Source: Silene noctiflora
Lineage: Eukaryota; Streptophyta; Magnoliopsida; Caryophyllales; Caryophyllaceae
DNA: 29,685 bases
Direction: 5' to 3'
Assembly: GCA_009801015.1 (NCBI GenBank)
Contig: VHZZ01000360.1
Span: forward strand, 114,850 to 144,534
The position numbers and the translations under genes are program-made. Numbering within the stretch: the stretch's first letter is position 1; the number at the start of each line of letters is the position of its first letter. Positions 1-10,149 of this stretch are shown one piece after another. The notes below the pieces were generated by a model. That model made no database searches. It was not told the DNA's origin and was given only the letters and a program-made list of their open reading frames with translations.

Positions 1-2017
1 CAGTGTGTGTGTTTGCGCGTGTGTGTGGTCACCAAAAAAATCTTTTTTTGAGCTAGACTGCTGCTAACTTTAGCTAATGAATCTGGATGTCTTCCAAATT
101 ACCTGTGAAATGATTTGACTGACTTATTGGAATCTTTCACATAGGGTTTGTACTTGCTTGTGTTGTTATTCTCAATTCCACATTTCCGCATAAAGGGAGG
201 TGAGGAAGCAGACTCAATTAAGAAGACTCCAGATATAGTGACAAGCCTGACATGTTGCAGCGTTATTCAGTGAACTTTCGCCCTTGATTGGACTATTTGA
301 TATTTTATTTTTATATTAGGTATACTGTCTGATATATGTGGGATCCTCCAAGGCACTATTGCTGTTATTCTTATATATTCAAGACTTATGAGTATTGTGT
401 TAATTCTTTGGATGGGAAACATTACAAATTTACAGTTAATTGAGCTTAGGCCATTCTACTGCTTTGTATGTTACTTTCATAGTTTATTATGAAGTTAACT
501 ATTTTATCACCTTTTTGATAGAAATGGCTACTATTTTAGGGATTCCCTCTTGTCATCGTGGGGCTGATTCTCTCAAGTCCAAGTCATCCAGAATTTATGT
601 TTTTCTTTCTTTCTCGCATTCTTGTCTCTGGCAGTGTCCCTCGTTCTCAAAGTGGTGCATTCATTTTTCATGGCTTAGTTAGATGGGTTAGCAGTCAAAA
701 GTTGAATCAGTTAGATGGGCATTGGCTTTTGCAGCCTGTAATGGATGCTCTTTACTCACATAATTTGAATTTAGAACCCCATGCTCTCATTTCTGTGAGA
801 TTTAATTTGACTAAAATATATCTTGTTGATTTGGGGGTAATTGGTAAGGCTCTATATATTGAACACGTGGTCGGATTTTTTGTTATTATAATACTGTATT
901 TCTTTCAACCAAATTGCAAACATCTTTGATTGATGAAGATGTTCAGAATTCAGATATGTTAGTTATGCAGTGTTCTAGTAATGGAGCCTAAGACTCCGCA
1001 CTCTTTAGTTTTGGATTGCGATGGAATAAAACAAACTAACTCAACAAACTGGTTACGTTTCTGTCCATTTTTAAATAGCAGTCATTTGATGCACCTATTG
1101 ACACAATTATCTTTTTCGGGTCATTGGAAACATCATGATAGCTATGCACTTCTGTGATTTTGATACGTGAGTTGTGTTAACTTTTGCTCTTTGTCTTGTT
1201 TCGCCGTATGTTGCTAATCATCGATGATGCTGTGATTTAACATGTATATGATTCCTTTTGTGTGTTGTGGTAACCATTCATCATGTTTCCTGTCTTTCCA
1301 GTAATCCTAGGTTATATTCAGTGATAGTATTATGTGTTTGTCAATGGTTATCATGTGGCATTGGGTCCTTTGTTAATTGTGTAACCTTTTAAGTTTTAAG
1401 ATGTCTTCTCAATCATATGTATTCCAGCTTTTGCCTTCATTCTTTCGCCATATTCTTAGTGCTAAGCATTCTGTAATTAAGCGTGCTTGTTGGAGAATAC
1501 TCTTAGGATGAGTGAACACATGGGAAGTTTCCTAGGGTGCGCACGAGTGAGGGAAAAATGCGCTGAAAGGACTTGTGTTAATCCCTGGTTGTATGGTCAG
1601 TACATGGCCGGTCGAGTTACCATGGGATCTATTTCATGTGTATGAGAAGCTGGGGCGTTACAGTATACCTAGTATATGGTTTTGATGATATTTGGTGATC
1701 TGGAAATTACTCATGCAGATTGCACCTAGATCTATTGGACATTTTTAGGTTGAGCATAACGGGTGCAAATGGCTCATTTTAGGTTTGAGTTTATACCTTC
1801 CGTTTCTAGTCGGTTTCAGTAATGTACAATACTGTTCTCTCCCATGCTGAAAATAACTATGCATTGCAGTATTTATTTGCTGTTGGGTTTCTAATTTAAT
1901 TGCTACCACTTTATTTTTGGTTGAATTGGCGTATCTGCTCCTCCTTTTGCAATATCTGAGGTGTTTGGTTACCATCCATGTAGCAGGTTTTCAGACAGTT
2001 GCTATATTTTCATGCAG
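1..2017 (+). other. Intronic or upstream DNA of the U2AF-like gene
   Basis: No convincing coding exon is visible before the acceptor ending CAG at 2015-2017. The T-rich sequence and many stops fit intron. A short open stretch around 197-241 (reading GGEEADSIKKTPD) is hydrophilic like the linker of this family and could be a small exon, but it has no clear splice borders. Open frames at 440-929 translate to hydrophobic or unpatterned peptides and look accidental. A GT microsatellite occupies about 1-30, and 1490-1665 is repeat-like. Confidence 0.6.
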
Positions 2018-5000
2018 AGTGGGTCTGCAGAAAGATTGAAGGCTCAAGCTGGAAAAAGCACTGCTATTACTGATACTGCAGCCGTTGATGTTGGAAAAGA
2101 TGTCGCGATCAGTGATATTGTGCAGGATTCTCCCAATAAGGTATCCATTTAGTGTTATCTAAATTAGGACTATAGCTTACACGTATTTGCTCTCTGATTT
2201 TGCATGTAATTTTGTTTCTTATGAGACAACACGTTCTTGATCTCGTCTTGAATTTGTTTACTTGTTATTCTAGATGGTTTTCTTTCACTGCTTGTTCTCG
2301 AGTTCTAATCTTGTTTTTTTGAGGTTAATAAGTGGCAACTATTGCGGGGGTTGACTTTTTATTTTGAACACGCCATCATCTCGCTTCCTTAAAGGCTCCG
2401 ACCTATGACAAGGTAAGGTTGGGATGTACATAGTCTTACTCAGTTACTCGTATATTGAAAACATAGAAGCTGTTTTGAGCCATGTTTTTTATTCCATCTT
2501 GAAATGTTACTCAGGCGGATTTAAGGAGATAGTGGTAGATACGGGTGGAGTTTTAGTGGGTGGTGGGGCGGGTATGGATATCAGACATTGTGACCTCCAT
2601 AGTTGGTGAATTTTACATCATACCCACTTTATGCTCGTCGATCCGCCAAATATTGACATATAAGTGACATTGGTAATACTATTTTTATAAAGATTTTTTT
2701 TTTATTAATTTTTTCTTCAAAACCCAATTAAAAACTTAACTCTTAAGAGAGATTCAAAACCTTTTGAGATTTTACTTTGACTAATCGACGTATATTATAA
2801 AAGTGTTGAATATAATTATGGTATAGATGGTTAGCAGGTAGAAGAGACGTGTACGGTTTTAGATTTCCACTAATTGAGACGGGTATGTCTTATAAAACTT
2901 GTATCGTTATGAGTGACAAGGCAAGTATAGGTATGGATTTAACTCGGTACGTACGGGTGCTGTCCCCACACCCCCACCCACCCACACACACCCACACACC
3001 CCAAGCAGTTGACATCCCTAATTCCATCGCTTTCCAAAGTTTGCTCTATTATAGAAGGAGAAGCTTGTTTTTTTTATCTGGTCTTGATAATTGGCAGCGA
3101 GTATTTTGGGTAGTGTCTATTGGGTGCTAGGCTGTTGTTGAACTATTGTACTTACTGGCCAGTATATCTTACAATGGGTTTTATATAGACCAGGGAGAGG
3201 AGGAAACCTTCACTCCAGGTTCTGTTGTTAATGACATGAAAAAGTCATGATTGCAACATAATTTCACTGGAGTTGTAATGCTACCCACCTATTGTAGATG
3301 GGTTAATGACAGTTCGTTTGGGCAGAGGCATGAGTTAGTGTTGGTTTTTCAACACACAAATACGTAGTAGGAATCTTACAATCAATTACGGCCTCATCTT
3401 CCTTTTCTGTTGCTTATTATGTGACTTGTTGAATGTAGCTGGAACATGTACAAGCATATGTGTGTACATGTATACATATAGTATTCTTAGCCCTGGAAAT
3501 GTTGTGCTAAAATGCAGATCTTCGTTGGAGGAATCGCAGATGGGCTTTCTTCTGAAATGGTAATAAGTTGCTGAAGTTGTAATTGAACTTCACTATTTAT
3601 AATTGGTTTTTACTTTATGCTGGTTGGCACTGAGTTAATTTGAACAACTATGCGCTTTTTTCCAGATTATGGAGATTTTCAGTGTATTAGGATCGTTAAA
3701 GGCATTCCGTTTCAATACCAACGAGAACTTGAATGAGCCATGTGTTTTCTTAGAGGTATTCTTGTCTATTGCCGTGCATGTTCTGTGTTTGGAAACTGAT
3801 AGCTGTTGTTTACTTGATGAACTTATTGGTCAAGCTACAATCCAAAATGCACGTCTTATAAATGAGAGAGTAATAGTATTACACTGTTATATGGCGTAAC
3901 CTATTTTCCTCCAGTAGATGGTTGTAACATGCTGTTATTACCTCATCTAAAATTTTTTCTTGCACAATCAAAGAAAATATTCCTTGCTAAGTATCTCTTT
4001 GTGCCCTCTTTACACTGTTATTAAATGTATGGCCCCCCATGAAAGGATCCAAAGATCTTCGTCCACTTGAGAGCATGAGGACCTATTTGACCCAGCAGAC
4101 TCCACATGGCTCTCCAATCAATAACCATTCATGAAATCACCAAAGAATTAATTCACGACAAACACAAGCACAGGTATCTATGAACTATCAATAGTGGGAC
4201 TATGGAGGACTTGTTGACAACTGCTAATTATTTAATATAAATGATAATTTGAGGATTGCCACCCTTGAAATCGGGAGGCCAATAATAACCATACATACAG
4301 CTAGGCTCCCATTTTTCTCTACGATTTTTGTACTAGAGGTGAGGTCATCGGATTATGATAGAGTTCAAGTATTTTGACATCAGATTTTATTGGGACCTGT
4401 TATTCCTGAATGCTGATGAAATACTATCCGTACTACTTGTTGATTACAGTATGCAGATTCATCAATTACATCAAAAGCTTGTGCTGCCCTAAATGGCATG
4501 AAGTTAGGTGGGAGGATTCTGACTGTAGCCCAAGCTACTCCAGATGCATCTTTCGAGGTCTGTGGTGTTTGAGTGAATTGTTTCTGATTATGTTGATATT
4601 TTTTTCTATGAAATCAACTTTGATGATTTTCAGGAAAACTTCGAATCTCCTCCATTTTATGGAATACCTGAACATGTAAAACCTCTTCTGGAGAATCCAA
4701 CTCTGGTCCTGAAGCTCAGCAATGTGGTAAGTTAGATTTTCCAACTTCACCGAGCCTTGTCAACTTTTGTATGAAGGTTAGTGTAATGTGGTATCTTCAA
4801 TGACACTTTTCTGTATGAAATTTGCAGCTTGAGCAGAAGGGAATAGAGCTGCTTCCAGATTTGGACTTGGAAGAAATTATGGAAGATATACGATTAGAAT
4901 GTTCAAGGTACAAAATTATGTTCATATTGTGTGTTTGTGTGCGTGTGTGTGTGCGGTTTTACAACTTGGTTAATCCTTCTAATACCACGGTTAGCAGCAA

Positions 5001-5739
5001 GTTGCTCAATCTATGGTTTATTATATCACCTATTCTATTTTGCAGGTTTGGGTCTGTTGTATCTATTAATGCTGTAATAACTAGCCCTGGGCACAATACT
5101 AATTCGGAAGGAAAAAAAATGAACAATGAAGAGTTGCCTTCCCAGCCTCCACTTGACCATTTGAATATGACCTTAATGCAACAAGTTGCTATGGAACATG
5201 ATGGAGAGGCTAATGGCGACAAACCTCTTACTAATTTGGAAGGTAACCAGCATGACTTAGCTACTGTACCTGATCCTGCTAATGAAGCAGAGGCTTCTGG
5301 AATGAGTCCTGTAGACGTGAAAGAAGCTGAACCAAGTGTCCTCCTTGATTGTGCTGACGTGGCTGTTATTGGCCCCCAGCCTATTATGACGGGGCTTAAT
5401 GAAGATAGCGACAGTGAAGCTTGTCATGCTGATAATATAGAACAACCCAGTGACGACAGAGGAACCAACCCGCCTGCTGTGGCGGGGCGTTTGGACAAAG
5501 CCACTGAAAAACTGCAGGAAGGTGCTTGTGAGTCAAGTGACAGTCCAGTTAATAATCGAACAACTGAAACTTATGAAGTGGGTGACATCTTTGAGGTAGG
5601 TTGCATTTTAGTGGAGTTCAAACGGATTGAAGCGTCATGTATGGCAGCACACTGTTTGCATGGACGTCTCTTTGACGATCGGATTGTTACGGTGGAATAT
5701 GTTCCTGTTGAAGTCTACCATGCCAGGTTTCCGAAATAA
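2018..5739 (+). CDS. U2AF large subunit-like splicing factor, 3' part (RRM2 and UHM), 5' end outside window
   Basis: Seven exons can be joined: 2018-2140, 3518-3559, 3666-3755, 4450-4557, 4634-4726, 4828-4907 and 5046-5739. All introns are GT-AG. The first five exons are phase 0, and the last junction splits an Arg codon. They give 409 residues ending in TAA at 5737-5739. Exons 2-4 form an RRM: RNP2-like IFVGGI, then ACAALNGMKLGGR. A proline-rich linker (ENFESPPFYGIPEHVKPLL) leads into a U2AF-homology motif, with acidic helix A (DLDLEEIMEDIRLEC) and the R-X-F motif as GRLFDDR near the C terminus. In U2AF65 these domains bind the polypyrimidine tract and SF1; a nuclear role in 3' splice-site recognition is inferred. 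The UHM is interrupted by about 167 acidic, low-complexity residues (5077-5577). The first visible exon begins mid-protein, so the start codon and RRM1 lie upstream. It resembles the long plant relatives AT2G33435/AT2G33440 more than the canonical, shorter U2AF65. Confidence 0.88.
2141..3517 (+). other. Large intron of the U2AF-like gene with repeat fragments
   Basis: The intron starts GTATCC and ends AATGCAG. It holds a SINE-like 3' fragment around 2390-2450, a purine-rich stretch at 2510-2600, a C/A-rich low-complexity run at about 2965-3004 (CCCACACAC type), and T-runs near 2690-2702. No coding sequence is supported; short open frames at 2424-2609 and 2849-3130 come from these repeats. Confidence 0.7.
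3756..4449 (+). other. Intron of the U2AF-like gene
   Basis: This is a GT-AG intron between the third and fourth visible exons. It starts GTATTC and ends TTACAG. I see no coding sequence or clear mobile element in it. Confidence 0.8.
4925..4955 (+). repeat. GT-rich microsatellite in the last intron
   Basis: An impure (GT)n tract with GC interruptions begins about 18 bases after the donor at 4908. A similar (GT)n tract lies at the start of the window, about 1-30. Confidence 0.8.
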
Positions 5740-6260
5740 ATCTGGCCTGATAACCCTTGTGTTTTTCTTTTAAAGCTGGTTAAATGTGGGGCTATGTGGC
5801 TTTTGTGATCGATCAGGCTTCATGGGTCTTTATAGGAAAGAAATTGTCACCAGAAAAGATGAGCAATCTCTCATTAGAAGAGAAGGCTTCCCAGGCGAAG
5901 TTGAGCATCATTTTGTTTTAGTTTGCACCATCTAGCGGGGTAAAGGCAACATGGGTGATTGGGTGGTACAACTCTTAGTCCTGAGTCTTGACATTGGCAT
6001 TCACAAGAAATTACAACCTTGCTTCGTTATTGACTTAGCAGTAACTTTGTAGATGCTATATACAAATTATAGTCACAAGTTTGGTGGATTTCGGTCCGTC
6101 TGCTTTTTATTTATAGAATTGTGTTGTACTTTATATTTGAAACTGTTGGATTTTTTTTGAATTGTTGCGTCTTTGTTAGGTATTTTGTTTAATTCTAGTG
6201 AAACTTTACTGCAACTTCTGACTTTGTGTCGCTTTATCACATAAGAGAGCCTAGGGGCAT
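5740..6260 (+). other. 3' UTR and downstream flank of the U2AF-like gene
   Basis: AT-rich non-coding sequence follows the stop. The 3' UTR probably covers the first few hundred bases. I see no unambiguous AATAAA close to a likely cleavage site, so the transcript end is not placed. The minus-strand open frame at 6073-6270 has no recognisable features. Confidence 0.5.
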
Positions 6261-7455
6261 AATTGAACAAGCCGAGCCGATATCAAAAGCTTGAACTATG
6301 CTCTGAGATCAGCTTGCATTCGAAAATTCAATCTTGACCCAATCGGGCTCTTGAAATCAGTGCACACCTATCTATAGCTTTCTTTCTTCAAGCATGTTTA
6401 GGTATATAATAACTTGATATTTCATAATGCAGCATATATTTTGTGCTTGATTAACTTCCAATCTGAATCATACATAAGTCATTTATATAATGGTGTGGTA
6501 AAACTCATTATTTACCCAAATAATCCCACGATTTTTTTTTTTAAATGGGGAACGACGATCTGTTCCAGCGTTTAAAAAAAAAAAAAATTCATTTCTAATG
6601 CGTGTTTTAGAAAAGAGATGTCCTCAGCTGTAGGCTTGAGCTAGTGTACATAATGGGCTCACATTGATTTTTTTTTTTTTTGCTCACAGACGAGCTGGTT
6701 AGCGGATGAGCAAGTCGGGGTAAGAATATATATTTTGTGCCAAAATACTAGTCCGATAAATTACTCACATCATCAAATTACTACACTGTATAATATTAGT
6801 GTTTTCTTTTTCAATTTAGTACTTGTAAGAGAAATGAGAAGAAAAAATAAGAGGGTAAAATGGTCCATATGCATACCGCCTAAATAAACATTCACAAATT
6901 TTCATTTAAGACGGATCAAGTATCATATCACTTGTTTATATAAGATAAATATATTGTCTTTTCCTATGGATTTTTATATACACAAATGATATGTACTTGA
7001 CTTGTCTTATGGATAATGTCATCTAGGGTGATAATGAGACGAGACAGCTCGCGAGCAACTCGAAATCGGTTCTATCAAAACTCGGCTTGAGAGCTTAACG
7101 AGTTAAGCCGAGCAAACGCTGGCTCTACTCGAAAAGCTCGCGAGCAGCTCGAAGTTGTGTGATTATATATCTTTGTATCAAACATATCAAATGTCTCGCT
7201 GATTTGTCAAGTATTTTTACATATAACCTTCAAGTCTTATTATTGAAAATATCGAAATAAAATAGAATAAAATAATTAACAATTATATATAAGCTCGATT
7301 TGAGCTTGAGCTCGAGCTCTCGTTAAAGTTTGCAAGCTTGATGACGAACACAATATTTTCAAGCTCGGATAAACTCAAAATCGGCTGAAGCTCGACTTTT
7401 GATTCTTAATCGCAAACCGAGGTAGGCCAAAATCGGGTTCGGCTCGGCGCGTTAA
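6261..7455. repeat. Degenerate GCTCGAG/AGCTCG-rich repeat region upstream of PRPL28
   Basis: From about 6270, and densely at 7040-7150 and 7290-7455, the DNA is scattered with AGCTCG, GAGCTCG, GCTCGCGAGC and GCCGAGC units, against an AT-rich background with long T and A runs (6531-6542, 6574-6588, 6669-6681). I recall this kind of internally repetitive AGCTCGAG sequence at many plant intergenic loci, probably as decayed DNA-transposon ends. No open frame or transposase is present. The family is unknown to me, so only the repeat nature is asserted. Confidence 0.55.
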
Positions 7456-7477
7456 CCCGTGGTGGAATAATAAACAT

Positions 7478-7485
7478 TATAAATA
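7478..7485 (+). promoter_or_regulatory. Candidate TATA box of PRPL28
   Basis: TATAAATA lies about 100 bases before the PRPL28 start codon, a distance that fits a short 5' UTR. It sits about 25 bases downstream of the end of the GCTCGAG-rich repeat. Only the motif and its position support the call. Confidence 0.45.
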
Positions 7486-7581
7486 AAGAAAGTGTAGGAT
7501 GGATAACATACCATCCACCAATACTAAGCCAAAGTAGATAAGCAAACACACTTCAAAAAACACAGTATCAAGAAAGAAAAC

Positions 7582-9572
7582 ATGGCTGCAATATTCACAG
7601 CAACATCTGCTACAATTTTGATGAACAATCCCAGAAATATATGCTTCAATAAACCCCAGTTATCTCTCAAATCAAAGACAAAAACAATTTCACCTGAATT
7701 AGGGTTAGTCAATTCCCAATTTTTTGGCACTCGCATTACTTTTATTAACAAACCTTTGATTTCTTCTGCTCCTTTTGTTTTTCAGCCTGTTGCACGTAAG
7801 CCCTTTTATTATTTTGTCCTATTTTTATAATTAAATTACATAAATTGTGTTATTTATGGTTTCTGCTGTAATGGGTTTGGATTAATTCATCTTTTAGTTC
7901 ACGGGTTCTCTTTAATTTTGCGTTGTTTGAATGTTTATGTTAATTTGCTGCAAATTTAGCAGCTTTAAATGGATGTGTTCATGTCCATTATGTGTAAATG
8001 TTGAGCTGCAATTATATGTTTGTTCCTTGTGCTTCTGCTAATTTGTTTTGATTGTTTGTGTTGAAAATGTTGGGTAAAGAATTGTGCTTTTTTCACCAGC
8101 TTAGCCCTTTGAGTGCATTGCTGAAACCGAGGCCGAAATTGTGTTTTTTGTGGAGTGCTTGAAGTTATGAGTTAATTGTTGGTATGAAAATTAAGGGTTA
8201 GAAAGAAAGGTTTGATTGGCTTGGTATATAAGGGGATAAGGGGACTTGCATATAATTGGAATCAACAGTCGATAGTGTTAAAAAGGAAGTTGCTTTCGAA
8301 CATTTGTTGGTCTCGGGACTTGAAAATACAGCAGCTGAGTAACATTCTTACTGATTATAAAGCTAACTTGCTTGTAGTGAACTGTCATGGTTGTGAACAC
8401 ATTTTGCATGTGTGGATAGCATCGTATTCATATTGTTGAATCTAGGGGTTGCCTGTGTACTTGTGTAGTGTGTACTGTGCTCACGTGTTAGATTAAATTG
8501 TGCAATTATACATTTTGTGGTGATTATAGTTCGGTTTCAGCCTTCGGGTTTCAAAATGATAATTATTCAAAGACACCTTTTGTTAATGGACAATGATAGT
8601 TGGGATTTAGTTAACTGTTAACCAAATGAATGCTTTTCTTCGCCAGTTCACCCATTTCTATGAGCTGAGATGGTAAACATTGGGCATGCGCATTTGGTGT
8701 CAGAGTTTTGCATTTGTTATGAAGATGACTGAAAGTTGACAAGTTCATCTTAAGTCGACTTTTTTTTCCTGTGAGATGAACTTCCCTGCTACGATATTTG
8801 ATATTGATCTATTGGTAGTTAAACTTTATGTCTTTGTGTTAATGTTTATGGTATAAGCTAGGCAGTTACTTTAACTATGTGTTACTAAGAGTCATTTATG
8901 AGTGTCCAGAGCGTGTACATATTCAAGTGTCAGGCCTGCTATGACTTTTTTTGGGTGACGAATAGATGCTATCAATCAAATACGAGTGTTGGAGCACTTC
9001 TTCAGAACTTTTTTAAATTTTATAGGCTCCTTATAGAATATCTCAAATATTATCTACAACCAGTGAAATAGAGATGCTTAAGAAACTAACTTTAAAATGT
9101 TCGCATCATTGCAACTCTAAAAGCTTCATCATAAGCATCTCTATTTCAGTGTGCGAGTCTCCCATTTTGTGTCTGCTAGGGAAGTGTCACATTGGTAAGT
9201 TTTGGGTATGGATTTGATAACCATATCTTTGTGTGGGGGTGTCATGTCGGTCATGGGTATGATCCCGAAGTCAAAGTAACATAGCAGATAGCTTGTACTT
9301 GCAATGATTTCATTGATTTTTTGTCTGAATGATTATCAGGCAGAGTGTGCCCTTTCACCGGTAAGAAATCAAACAACGCAAACAAAGTTTCGTTCTCAAA
9401 CCACAAGACAAAGAAGTTGCAGTTTGTTAACCTTCAATACAAGAGAGTCTGGTGGGAAGCTGGGAAAAGATTTGTGAAACTTAGGCTGTCGACCAAGGCT
9501 TTAAAGACCATTGAAAAGAATGGACTCGATGCTGTTGCAAAGAAGGCGGGGATTGATCTTAGGAAGGAGTAA
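7582..9572 (+). CDS. RPL28: Plastid 50S ribosomal protein bL28 (PRPL28), nuclear gene
   Basis: Two exons, 7582-7795 and 9340-9572, join through a split Arg codon and give 148 residues ending in TAA. The ATG at 7582 follows an A-rich leader. The first roughly 70 residues are rich in Ser, Thr, Asn and Lys with few acidic residues, as in a chloroplast transit peptide. The mature part begins [18 protein letters not shown], then [20 protein letters not shown], and ends KAGIDLRKE. This is the bL28 core, almost as I remember it from Arabidopsis PRPL28 (about 143 residues). bL28 is a structural protein of the large subunit of the plastid ribosome and acts in the stroma. The 1,544-base intron falls close to the boundary between transit peptide and mature protein. 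The gene converges on the NPGR2-like gene. Confidence 0.97.
7796..9339 (+). other. Single intron of PRPL28
   Basis: The intron starts GTAAGC and ends ATCAG. It contains a foldback at 9064-9148. The open frame at 8212-8439 inside it shows no family features and is probably chance. Confidence 0.85.
9064..9148. repeat. Short foldback element in the PRPL28 intron
   Basis: A perfect 17-base inverted repeat, TGAAATAGAGATGCTTA at 9064-9080 and its complement at 9132-9148, flanks 51 bases. The size and the position in an AT-rich intron suggest a small MITE or the stem of one. I could not find a clear target-site duplication. Confidence 0.6.
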
Positions 9573-10149
9573 CGAAACAAACATGTCTGTGAAGTGTGAA
9601 CTATAAAGTACTGTGAATGGCAGTTATCTATCGCTTTGTAATTTTGTCGGCTTCAATCGCATTTCTGGCTTTCTGTAAAATGCTTAATGGCTAGGATTTT
9701 GAGGATATTTTAAGCATTTTTTCTTTTGAGAAGTATTGTTTACAAAATAGAGGTTGATCACCTTATTGCAGCAATTGATCGTGTTATTGAATCTGTCCAG
9801 TAATGCCTGATACGTTCTGCATTCATCTCTGTAAATCTGTAATTCATTCTGCTGAACATATATTTTAAGGAAAATCTCGCACACGTGAAACCATCTCATA
9901 CAAAATTCGCCATCTGTTTAAGGATTTATTTAAAAAAGAAAAAGCCATAAAATGAGAATACTTCAGGATTTTAAAACTGTGGTCTTTCATTTTTTTTGGT
10001 GCTATTTTATAATCCCATAATTCAAATTGCCCCCCTTAGGGTGCAATATCATTATAAAATTTTATTTTGACGAAGTATTAAGGCCTAAGAAACTAGATTT
10101 TCCAAGAGATAAATTCAATTAGAGTCCTGTACAGGGAGGGAGGGGGGCA
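9573..10149. other. Convergent 3' flanks of PRPL28 (+) and the NPGR2-like gene (-)
   Basis: This AT-rich non-coding stretch between two stop codons facing each other must hold both 3' UTRs. The minus-strand open frame at 9684-9899 has no recognisable features. No RNA gene is seen. Confidence 0.7.

Noticed and set aside
440-929. Overlapping plus-strand open frames of 80 and 123 codons
   Set aside because: Mostly hydrophobic or unpatterned, no family blocks, no clear splice borders; they lie in intron-like T-rich DNA.
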